Source: Rotaria sordida (lineage: Eukaryota; Rotifera; Eurotatoria; Philodinida; Philodinidae). Taken from it: a stretch of 64,000 nucleotides of DNA. The stretch's first letter is position 1; each line of letters begins with the position of its first letter. Made by a program: the position numbers and the translations under genes. Below the pieces are notes generated by a model. It was not told where the DNA came from and did not search any database. It was given only the letters and a program-made list of their open reading frames with translations. The DNA is taken from NCBI GenBank assembly GCA_905250125.1, contig CAJNOL010000018.1, positions 1 to 64,000 of the forward strand. The letters run 5' to 3'. Of this stretch, positions 37,869 through 48,782 are shown one piece after another.

Positions 37869-39263
37869 TTGATTCTATTTATTTAATAGTTTAATGAAAA
37901 AAAAAAAGAAATAGAAAACGATAAATGAATGACTCATCCAATGAATGCATTGGATCTTTCTCTTTAGTGACATCTTTTCTATTTTCATTGCCATAAGTTC
38001 TTGAATAAATGAGTTTTATTGATTCATATGTCATTCTGAGAATAAATGAGGTACTTTGCATATATTCAACGAATGATTGTTGCTGCTTCTTTCAATTTTT
38101 AATGTACAGTATTGCCCGATTTTATTAATGACATGCCAGAGATGTCTATGGAGATAATGATAGTGTCCTGCACGGATATCATTTTTCGCACCCATACTGT
38201 TTTTTTTGACACCCGAAACCGAACTGAGCCTGAATAGGAAGTAATCGATGTTTGACAGGTATTTTCGCAGTCATATATACTTTTCAAACTTTTGATTCAT
38301 GCGGCAAAATATACTTTTATTTGAATTAACAACAGTAACAACAGAATCATCTAAATTTCGCAAAACAATTTGTTCAGAATTCAGTTGCTGTCTTTATGTT
38401 TCTAAAGTTCTTCTAATTTTGCTTGGTGCTGATGACGCTGGAATAGAAAGCATTGTTGATGCTAAAGGTGATAAATGTGAATATATATACGTGAATGGTT
38501 ATTTCACCACGATCATATATTCTCACCTTTTTGATAATTCACTTTGCTTTTCATATATTCAACTACTTCATTATATAGATCATCATCATCATCATCACTT
38601 GTAGATGAATTTTCATTTGAAATGAATTGTTTTAATACATCATCCATTGTTATATCATTACGTTTTGCTCATTTATTTCTGTTCTTTTTATTTTCATCAT
38701 TATCAGTTTTTCGTATGTTACTTTCGATGATTCTTTACTAGGCCGGGTTAACACAGCTCGGTTGCAGGACACTAGACAGTAGTACACAATTCTGTATTAT
38801 ATCTATTTGAATATTGCACTAAGAAAAAAAGAAGAGCAAAGCAAATTTTATTTATTAAGTCCTATTCTTAGTCATATGAACTATCTATGAGCTTTACAAG
38901 CTAGAGACATGCTCCATCCGAAAGACGACGGTAGTCTCAAGACAATGGCACAAGTGATTACCATCGGAAAGCGTTTTTGGTGATCGAAGCAACCATCAGA
39001 TCATCGCACCTAACAGTAACTGGAAAATTTTTTTTTCGATTACTTTTTCCTAATATTTCTGGCACTGTAATATTTCTTAAAAAATAGTGTTTCATTTTTG
39101 AACATTTGTGTATGAACAGTAATGTAAAGTTGAAAACATCACGAAAGAATATTTTATTAAGGAAGGTATAACCAGATATACATATTTACTTATATAGTGC
39201 CCTTTTCAATCTTAATAACCTATATTGTAATTGAATTTGCACGAATTTAGGTTTAAGGTGAAT
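37869..39263. other. Intergenic, nothing recognised
   Basis: Dynactin 6 promoter side. An open frame at 38299-38604 with a His run near 38580 comes from a CAT repeat and has no family resemblance. No transposon end was found. Confidence 0.45.
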
Positions 39264-40317
39264 TAAACTGTTGGAATGCATGGAAAAAGGCCGAAAAAAA
39301 ACATCGAAAGGGAAAATCGCGAAAAGAAAAATATCGAAAATTATGACGGTAAGATATGGTGCGGCTTCAATATTTTAAATATTCCTCATTTCGTTGGTCT
39401 ATGCTTGTGCTAATATCCACCTTTCTGATTACAATATCTATATCTATATACACATGCATGTAGTAGAATAAATTACATTCCATTATTTTCAATTGCTTTT
39501 CCATTGACATCTAGACATTACTTCTTCTTTGATTCGTTTCGAAATTAAAGCTCATTATTGACAAACAAAATGAATTATATGAACTTATTTAATTAAAAAA
39601 CCATTATAATATATTTTATTTTATATTATTTGATGTATGACTAGAGTAACATTAGAATAACAATGCAGAAGGCACGCAATATCAATTAATATTTCAAGTT
39701 TTCTATGATTCACGTATGCTTTTAGAATTTCATAGAGGTTTGAATTTACGTATTACAAGACACTATTCAAATATATGGACTATTATGAGATGTATATAAG
39801 GAGGAGAAAACAGATTCAGTTACATGCTGATTCAAATAAAAGATGGTCTTGCAGCTAGATCAAACATAACTACCCCAAATGCAATACAATAACGGATTAA
39901 TACTTTATATTTACGTTATCCAAATGATGATATTACTGTGGATGAACTTTTACATGGATTGTTCTATATTGTCACGAAAAATACTGCATCGAAAAGAAAA
40001 AAATGATTGATTATTTTCATTTGTTGGTCGGACATTTCATTAATTTATTTATAATATCAATCACACTATTCACGAACGTTTTGTCGTATTTTTTATTCAA
40101 CAAAAGTTTATTATCATTAGTCAAGATGTTCATGTTAATGATCTTTTATTCTCCTAATATTTTTCTTTCGACATTTTGCTTTTTGAGATGATTTCTATTC
40201 GATATTTTTCTTTTGAGACTTTCTTTTTCGTTCTTTTTCTTTTTTGTCTTTTATCTTTCGACATTTCATCGTTCGACATTTTTCCTTTCTACCCTTTTCC
40301 CACCATACCAAACTGTT
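39264..40317 (+). mobile_element. MULE-like DNA transposon relic with TIRs and TSD
   Basis: Element 39273-40309 (1037 bp). The left end GGAATGCATGGAAAAAGG and the inverted right end GGTATGGTGGGAAAAGGG share 18 of 24 terminal positions; further in, both arms contain AAAAGAAAAATATCGAA. It is flanked by AAACTGTT on both sides (39265-39272 and 40310-40317; nine positions if one mismatch is allowed), fitting the 8-9 bp duplication of Mutator-like elements. Encloses a transposase C-terminal relic. Confidence 0.7.
39659..40006 (+). pseudogene. MULE-like transposase C-terminal fragment
   Basis: The plus frame starts NNAEGTQYQL and continues through HYSNIWTIMRCI and INTLYLRYPNDDITVDELL to a stop, interrupted by two in-frame stops. 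The NN-x-EG start followed by a helical region with an IW-x-x-M/L motif and a final short D/E-rich helix resembles the C-termini of MULE transposases. Its location between the paired termini supports the reading. The family call rests on pattern memory. Confidence 0.5.
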
Positions 40318-41374
40318 ATACTCGTGGTAATGACATTCACAAAGTTTTGATTTAGATCGATTTGCACTCAAGATAATTTTTACTCAACGTTGGTTATGTT
40401 TTGATTTATAAATTTAACAAATGAATGTCAAAATAAGGTAATAAAACGAATTCCTTCTAGTGGGAGTCCGGTAGTTCCGAAAAAAAAGGGAACCATGAAA
40501 TAAAAGAAGATGGAGCCGAAATCCGAACCGTTGGAACGAAAGTTTTTTACTGACAACTGAAGAGCTGTTCAAGTGTTGTATAATCGCAAATCGAAGAGAT
40601 CACTCTACGATTGCACCAATAATAAACTCTGAGTATTTCTCACAACTAGATGCAAAGAAAAATAAAAAGTAGCTAAAAGTATAATTAAGACTCCTGAAAA
40701 AATCTGGTGTCGTCAAAAAATCACTTTTTCGGAAAAGGTATGGTTAGATATTCCGATAAACATTTCCATAATCATTATAACATTGAGCCATGTCCCTGTT
40801 AAAAATAAGTTTTTTTGACATAATAGACAATCCTTCGTCGAAGGAAATCGATTTTGCTGAAAAAAGTCAGTTTTTATTACAGCAATTCTTCGATGACGCA
40901 TCTCCACTGGTATTCTATCGCAGTAAGAGATAAACTCAAATATTTGTTTTTTAGTTTGAAAGCTCATTTTTCCAAAAAATGACTTTCGTCAAAGAAAATA
41001 AATACTTTTCTTCTTTGAGGAAAATTTTATCAAAATTTGCATTTCTTTCATAAAACTTCGCAGTCATATTGAGGAGTTTTCGAATAAATGTATGTATCAA
41101 GGCTAGCGAAAGAATTACGAGACTTACTAGACCTTCATGTCTTTTATAACATAAAAAAAAAATTAACTTTTTCAGTTGAGTTGGCTGAAGATCATTGAAG
41201 ATGCGATAGACACCAAAAGCTTGGTATTATACGTCTACTAGAATTGCCCTAACTCCTACTAAGAACGAGATATAAAGCCGAAATTTCTTTTTATGTGTAA
41301 CTAGGTACCTTAAATGTTTGCAAAAAGTTTCGGCTGAATATAAAGCGAATCGTTGATTTCGAGTACTTCTTGGA
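40318..41374. other. Intergenic, nothing recognised
   Basis: AT-rich with no coding signal. The minus frame at 40713-40967 has no family resemblance. Confidence 0.45.
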
Positions 41375-42124
41375 ACCACCGGTGGAGCCCATCGCGTAGG
41401 ACCCGGACCCGCTCGGATCCAGCTCTGAAGAAAACTTTGATGCCTACAATGTATTGTAAATTTTTTCAAAATTTTGTTCGACTTATGAAGAAAAAAAAAT
41501 TGAATGCATTTAGACAATAGACAAAAAGAAACAATAAAAACTTTGAATATATTATCGAAACTGATTCATCATCGTGCTTGAACCATCTAGGGATGCACCG
41601 ATCCCAATTCCAATCAATTCCAATTCTTAGAATTGGTTGGAATTGGAATTGATCGGAATTGGAATTGTAGGAGTTGGAATTGGTTAGAATTGGCTAGAGT
41701 TATCTAAAATTCGTATGGAATTCCAGAAATTGGTATGGAATTAGTCTGAAACTGGCTAGACTTGGCATCAGTTGGCTATATCTAGCCATCTTCAAACCAA
41801 TTCCATTTAAATTTCTAGGATTTCATACGAATTGTAGCCAGTTGAAGCCAAGTCTAGCCAGTTTCAAACCAATTCCATACAAATTTCTAGGGCTCCATAC
41901 GAATTTTAGGTAACTGGAGTCAATTCCAATTCCTACCAATTCCGCCAATTCCAAGCCAAGAATTGGAATTGGAATTGGTGCATCCCTACTTAGATCCAAA
42001 ACAATTAAGCGGCCGAGTCCGGATCGGCTCCGGGCCAAGTCCGGGTCCAACATGTTTTAAACAAGCGGGTCCGCTTCCGGGTCCGAGTCCAAAAAACTTG
42101 GACCCGACGGGCTCTAACCACTGG
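41375..42124. mobile_element. Non-autonomous hAT-like element, copy 2 (interrupted)
   Basis: Element 41383-42116. The left end TGGAGCCCATCGCG and the inverted right end TAGAGCCCGTCGGGTCC flank a body homologous to copy 1 at 19325. The duplication ACCACCGG (41375-41382) / ACCACTGG (42117-42124) matches at 7 of 8 bases. A 401-bp unrelated foldback sits inside; without it the element is about 330 bp, close to copy 1. Confidence 0.78.
41588..41988. mobile_element. Foldback MITE nested in hAT-like copy 2
   Basis: Ends TAGGGATGCACCGATCC and, inverted, TAGGGATGCACCAATTCC. The interior is almost entirely palindromic and built from GGAATT/AATTCC and TAGCCAGTT/AACTGGCTA units. The termini look like those of hAT MITEs. 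Its target duplication is unclear: the flanks match at only 4 of 8 bases. It is absent from copy 1, so it inserted after the two copies separated. Confidence 0.75.
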
Positions 42125-44056
42125 TCTCTATTTCTAATACAAGAATGAGGCTGTCAACGATTAAGTTTCTTCTTTTAGTTTCCAGCGTTTGATGTGCATT
42201 CTTTTTTTTGTAAAAACTCCTAGCAATAGACTTTAACAGCTTGTGAGATACAGGCGCGGCCACCCTCCAAAAGTTTTTTCGGTAGTGCACCTGCCAAAAA
42301 ATGAGTTATAGATACTGTTAGAGCGTGGGTGGCGTCCATCTCTATTACAACCAAACTACCTTGTACTAGTTCCTTTCAAAACAAAAATAAAACACATAAA
42401 CCTACATATTGTTTGTGTAAGAGAAAATTATCATAAACGACATAAAACAGCAAAAAACGGCACTAATATGTCTTCGTTTTCCATGTTCCTAGAAGTCAGT
42501 GAAAATAGTGAGAGAAATTATGGCTGTTTACTAGAGAAAAAAATGACCTGTCAACGGAACGAAGAATGACAGTGAAATATGATAAAACTTAATTCAGTGA
42601 TACCCCGTTTCCAACAATTGAAATAATTGTCCTGAATAATAGCTAGCTCAGATTATCAATCATGCTTTTTTTGTACACGATCAGCTTTCTTTTTATAACG
42701 GTAAATATATCGTATCAATTACAATAATAGTCATCACTGTAAATCCAGGTCGATGATTTCGACGTCCAGATTCGTGAATTTTCAACGACAGCTCGTCCTA
42801 AAGACGCTATTGTCAGTTGGAAAACAGTAGGCGGATAGTAGCAGAAATCCGGTGATCGTATAGGACGTTCAGCTCTGCCGATTATGATCAGCTCCAACTG
42901 GAACTGAAAATATCCGGTCATCAGATTTCTGCTTCTAAGCCCCTACTATTTTCCAGGTGAAGCCGTTGTCATTTCATTCACATAGAAAAACATTATTTTG
43001 TTCGTCGTTCATTCTGATTGATAGTGAAAAATGACAGGGAATCGTTGTCTACTGACATCTATCTGTTTTATTTTTATCTTCTCTACTAAAAATTTCTATA
43101 ATTCATTTTCCATTAGTTGAGATTAGTGGATTCGATTGGTTTCAAATAGTAAAACGAAATAAATAGATTCTTTACTCTTTTTCGTATAGAAATTCGAAAG
43201 CAAATCAATCGAAAGTATTTGCATGTTTTGATAAATAATTTAACAAATATGCAGCTGTTGGTCTTCTTAACAGAATAGATCAAATTGAGTATTATTTAAT
43301 TTATAGTTGAGATCAATAATTATCAGAAAGATTTTTATAATTCCTTTTCTTTCTTTTGACTATTGCATGCTTATCAATACCTTCTGTCTTTCTTCTTTGA
43401 AAGAATCACAAAAAAAGGAAATTATATGCAACTGATAGAAAAAAAAGTTGATTTTAATTTGCCAGGTGACTCTGGAGAAATCAGCCTTCTATATTATTAT
43501 TCTTTTGTTCTTTTTTTGTTATGACGTTGTTTTTTCCATTTCAATGGAGCAGCTGTGACGTATATTATACAATACGCCCATTATAATGAATGAATTGTGA
43601 GAGAATCGTTATTCCATAGATTAATTTCATCTTTTCTTTTTGTTGCTTTTCTTCTGTGATGGAGTGTTGCATTAACAGAACAAGAAAAAATATTTTCAAA
43701 AACATTTCATATATCTCATTCTTCAACTAAAATCAAAGCCTTACATTCGCCTATATATATGTTTTTTTTTCTTATAAATAGATGCCATTCATAATTCATT
43801 TCATTCAATTCAAGTAAATTATTAAATGGTTATCTTTTATTGATAAACATCTACTTAAAAATCTTTTGTATTTATATGCTATCAATCCATATATATTCAT
43901 TGCATCAATCAATATGATTAGTTGGAAATATTCAAATATACATTAATAAATAATGTTCATTGAATTTTATCAAATTTTTAACATATCGAAATATTTTCTT
44001 GAGAAAAACAAATTTATTTTAATCTTTAATGGACTGGTATTTTTCTAATAAGCATC
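42125..44056. other. Intergenic; MGAT2 upstream region
   Basis: No coding region supported. It holds a small hairpin at 42819-42954. The last few hundred bases before 44057 are the likely MGAT2 promoter and 5' UTR. Confidence 0.45.
42819..42954. repeat. Short inverted repeat (136 bp)
   Basis: GGAAAACAGTAGG...TAGCAGAAATCCGGTGATCG is repeated in inverse at the right side as CGGTCATCAGATTTCTGC...CTACTATTTTCC. Arms are about 55 bp with a small loop. The minus frame across it has no known homology to my eye. Confidence 0.6.
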
Positions 44057-47000
44057 ATGTTTCGTTTTTTTCGTTATCGTTGTATTATATTTCGTTATAT
44101 TATTCTTTGGTTATGTATAATAACAATGATGAAATTAACAATAATATTTTATTATGATTTACAAAAACAATCAATTGATAGTAGTTCATTAGCTTTACCA
44201 TATGATGATAGTCAATTAAATAAAGAAAACAAACAACAATTATTAAATTTAACAACAAGTCAAATTCAATCTATTAATACAACAATTACTATTAATCGTA
44301 CAGCTATAGAATATTATCGTCAATTTGTGCAAAGAAAAAATCATGAACAATTTATGTATAATAATTATTTATTTTCATCAAAAACAACACGATATATTTT
44401 ACTTGTACAAGTACATACACGTGTTGTTTATTTAAAAAAATTTATTGAAATGTTACAAGCTGTTCAAACAATAAATCAAACATTACTTATATTTAGTCAT
44501 GATTTTATTGATCCGGAGATAAATACACTTGTAACAAATATTAAATTTGTTCCGGTAAGATACAAGAGAGAAAAACTAAAAATTCTGCACTTCAGCATAC
44601 CCCAAAGGGATGCCAAAGCTATCCTCTAGAATTAATGAGCTATATTCAAGTCTACCATCACCGTGTGTCTGAGTCGTTGCACACATTGATAGTAATAGCT
44701 AATTAGTTATAGAGAGCAACTTTGACATACTCTCGGAGTGCGCTGAAGTATGAAATGTTCATTTTTTCTTTCTTTGGTAATAGAAATTCACGGCACATAT
44801 TAAATAGATCTAACAATAATTTCTACAATTATGCGGGGCGTAACATTCAACTGTCTAATGTTGCTTCTAACTTATCATAATCGTTCTCATAAAACTTTTT
44901 TCAGCTCGATACGATAAAATATCTTTGGCCACTTCATAGACAGTAATGTCATTATCTTTATTTGCATTGTATCGCTGTTTAGTGACAGATGTGAATTTCA
45001 TTTCAATAAATTTTACATATATGGCATGAAATATTCGAATAGACAAATAGTTGATAATTTTTTCAGAGGAAGAAAAAAAAACCTACAATCTTTGTTGTAA
45101 TCAAATGAAGCCTAGAGAAAGATCAATATTTGAACAAATATTTCTTGTTAGATTATCGAATTAATCTTGTCATTCGTATTCAAGTGTATAATTGAAGACT
45201 AAATACAAAAAAGAAAAAGAACAGATTTAAAATAAAAAAAGTTTTGTAATTTTTTTTCTATCGAAAAACAAAAATTTTATTTCTATTTGAAAAGTAAATC
45301 CTTTATAGATTATTCTACTACGTAGTTCGCTTTTTTTTTTTTTATTAAAATGCGAGCTGAAATTTAAAATTAGATCTTTTGTTTTTCTTAGAATCGATTT
45401 TTTTTCTGTAAGTATAAATCAATTATTAATTTAGGTGATTCAAATTTTTTATCCATTTTCTCAACAACTTTATCCTGATGAATTTCCTGGTCTTGATCCC
45501 AATGATTGTCCACGTGATATAGCTAAACATAAGTAAATATAAGATTTATTTATTATTATTAGTGTATATTTTTCGTTGTTTTTCCATCTAAAAATTTTTA
45601 CAGACTTTCAAAAATACGTGCTGAAAGAGAAAGGTGGGTTAAGAATAATCTATCGATTAAAATGAATCTAATAATAAACCTAATAAAAGCTAAACTTTAA
45701 AATTCGTCTATGTGTGTAGTTATTCTCTGAAATAAATTCAATAACTAGAAGAAGCACAAAATGTTTTGTGTTTTATTGACACTAACTTTTCATATGTAAT
45801 TAATTTTTTCTTTAAATTATTTTTGTTATTTTAGAGCTTTAGCTACTCGATGTAAAAATGCACCATATCCCGATAAATATGGACATTATAGAGAAGTGTC
45901 TATTGTACAAATAAAACATCATTGGTGGTGGAAAGTAAGTTATAGATTTTGTTTCTTTTTTGTCTTCGTTTTATTTTATCGATTGATATTTTATTAATGA
46001 ATTTGAATATCATTCATTTGACTTATTTTTAGAGTTTCGAATTGAAACGGGATATAGAAGAGTGAGTATTTACTAGAAAAAGAACGAATGTAGGACTATA
46101 TACTAAAACAATGATAAATAGAAACTTACAAAAAATGTTTGTTATTTGTTTTACTTTTATTTGTATTATTTTCATTATTAACTAAAAATTAATAAAGGAG
46201 AATAATCTTGCCTTTCGGCTACCTTCTGGTGTGAAATGCTGCGTAATGGAAGATTCAATAGCCCGATATCTTCCATACAACTAATACTTGCTGTAGCCCT
46301 GTATATAAGGCTAGAGTTCTTGCACTCAATTACTTAAACTGCCAATACACACTTGCCAACTACATACTAGCCGTAGAAGTAAGTGCATGTCACAATGTAG
46401 TCATCATGTTATCGGACTGGTGATCGGTAATAAATAACCGTTAGTAACTTGTTCAAAGTCATGTCATGGTTGGTGGTACTGAGGTTTGAAAATAATAATT
46501 TGTGAATACGCGTCGAACAATACACATAATCAGATATGACAATCTTGTTAAGAGGACATTAAAATTTTAAGAAATGAAAGAAAAATATAATACATATTTG
46601 AAGAATTTTTGATACTATACATTGCATATAAATGCTTCAGACGCGAAACAGATGGTATATCATCTACAAAATATTATCCGAAAATTATATTGATATTTGA
46701 TTTAAAAAAGTGGTATAGAATTAGTTTACTTATTCTTAATAAATAAATCTATCTTAACAAGAAAAAAACTTTGTCGTCAAAAAATCGCTGCTTTTCTCAA
46801 AAAATTAATATTATTGAAAAAAGTGACATATATATTTAGTCTATGTAATCGTAAAATCAACATAAACGATAGATATCTTTTTAGTTCTAATTAAGAAAAT
46901 AAGTTTTGATCCGAGTAAGGATTATGCTAATAGGTAACTCTTCTAAACGAAATACTAAGAAAAACTTGAGAGATTTTTATTAGTGTTCATTATATGTCCC

Positions 47001-48648
47001 TCCTCACAATGTATCAAGTTTTAAGCAAGGCGGGGTGTCTTCTATTGTGATCCATCTATTTTCATAATTGAGATCATGGTAAATTTCAAATTATGACTAA
47101 CTTTCATTAAACTTCTGATTTTTAGCTTTTTTGAAGCAGAAATCAGAGATCTATCCTTGTTGTTATACATACTGGAAATCTAGAGATGCATAATATCACT
47201 AGATTCTTGATTTCAGCTTCTCTGATAGTGATCCAAAGATATACTATGAGTAAATCTCTGATCTCTACTCAATCTATAGGAGACCATCAGTTAATTTTTT
47301 TGTTGTCCTATTTCTTGGTAGTTTTCAAATTGATTAGCATGTAAGACATTGTTCCTTTGGTAGTTATAAACACGTAATCTTGTAAAAATTTTGACACCTA
47401 GCAGTTAGAATTAGTATCGATTTGAGATTTGCTACTTTATGATCATGGCGAAGTCTTCTGGAGAAAGGAATGGCTTACAGCATTTACTATAAAATTCAAT
47501 TCGACGATAAACAAAAAAATTCAGCTGTCAATTTTTTCTATTTTCGTTTATAAAACTGTAAAAATTTGCATAGTAAACTATCGAATTTAATTATATTTTA
47601 CAGAATCGGTCTCTATAATCTTTAATTGCTTAGAAATTATAGTAAATATAGCAAAAGAAAAACAAATATGTTAACTTTTCCACGTCGTATTATTTTTATA
47701 ATTTGTATTATTATGAATTTATTTATTTTTTAATTATACAAATAACTTTTTCATATTCCGAATAAATTTAAAACAATACTTTATTTTGTTTTTGATTTAT
47801 TTTAGCTCAATTTTGTATTTAATTCCATTGAAATTTTACAAAACCGCACAGATGTTTTAGTACTTTTACTTGAAGAAGATTTTTATTTATCACCAGATGC
47901 CCTTTTTTTCTTAAAAAAAATGGAAGATGAAAAAGAACGGTAAATTACAAAATGAATAATCGATTTCTTTTTTTTCTTGAAGCTATTTTATTTTATATTA
48001 AAGTCTCTGTCCTGAATGTTTAATTTATACATTGGGTAATCTAGAAAAATCAGGTCGACAATTTAACAACCTTGGATCTAAAGTACGATAAAGAAAATTT
48101 TCTAATAAAAATTTATAAACTATTCATAGGTTTCTATTGCGTATTGGCATGCTAGATATAATCTTGGTATGACAATATCATATTCTTTATGGCTTTCAAT
48201 TTTACAATATGCTGAAGAATTTTGTAATGTTGATGATTATAATTGGGATTGGTCCCTTGTTTATTTAGCACAAAAACGTTTTGATTATCCTCGTGTTATA
48301 TGGTCAACTGCTGCACGAGTTACTCATCTTGGTTCATGGTAAAATAATAAAACAACAAATTTTTATATAAAATTATTTTGTTTTTTGTTTTTTAGTGGTA
48401 CTCATCATAAAAAAACTTGTTCCAATCAATCAGATATAGCTCGATGGGAAGAAACTGATAAATTTTATCAACTTAATCACAAGTATTTATTTCCAACAAC
48501 ACCTCTTACTGTACATGCTAAATATGAAGCAAGACGTCCACTTAAACAAACAAATGGTGGATGGTCTGATTTACGAGATCGACAATTATGTTTATCGTTT
48601 GCATTAAAAAATACGAAAGATATATCACATATAAATATAAAAATTTGA
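44057..48648 (+). CDS. MGAT2: Alpha-1,6-mannosyl-glycoprotein 2-beta-N-acetylglucosaminyltransferase (GnT-II)
   Basis: Golgi type II membrane enzyme (GT16) that transfers GlcNAc from UDP-GlcNAc to the alpha-1,6 mannose arm, the step committing N-glycans to the complex type. Exons: 44057-44554, 45435-45532, 45604-45633, 45835-45934, 47806-47939, 48004-48082, 48130-48338, 48396-48648; 466 aa (vertebrate enzyme about 447), phases consistent. Seen: transmembrane anchor at about 9-32; luminal stem; TRYILLVQVHTR; PDKYGHYREVSIVQIKHHWW; EED at 265-267 in VLLLEEDFYLSPDAL (metal/nucleotide site); CPECLIYTLGN; HARYNLGMTISYSLW; and DYNWDWSL. The start is supported by the anchor position. The big introns carry a short MITE and possible foldbacks. 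Confidence 0.93.
44585..44754. repeat. Short TIR element in MGAT2 intron 1
   Basis: The left end CTGCACTTCAGCATAC...GATGCCAAAGCTATCCTC pairs with the right end GAGAGCAACTTTGACATAC...GCGCTGAAGTATGAA. About 40-bp arms, 170 bp in all, beginning 30 bp after the exon 1 donor. No clear target duplication. Confidence 0.55.
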
Positions 48649-48782
48649 TTTCTGGTTGTTGTTGTTTTTTTTTTGTTTTTTGCTGATGTGCAATCATCGA
48701 ATTTGAAATTTTTATTTATTTATTGTGAATTTCTTGTTCTTTTATTTGTGTATTTCTTTAGATGATTAACGTTTGTTTTAAA

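Noticed and set aside
38299..38741. Frames with a His or Ser run near dynactin 6
   Set aside because: Generated by a CAT trinucleotide repeat read in two frames; no homology visible.
46033..46062. Possible mini-exon in MGAT2 intron 4 (TTTAG|...|GTGAGT)
   Set aside because: Its length of about 32 nt would break the frame between WWWK and LNFVF, which join perfectly without it.
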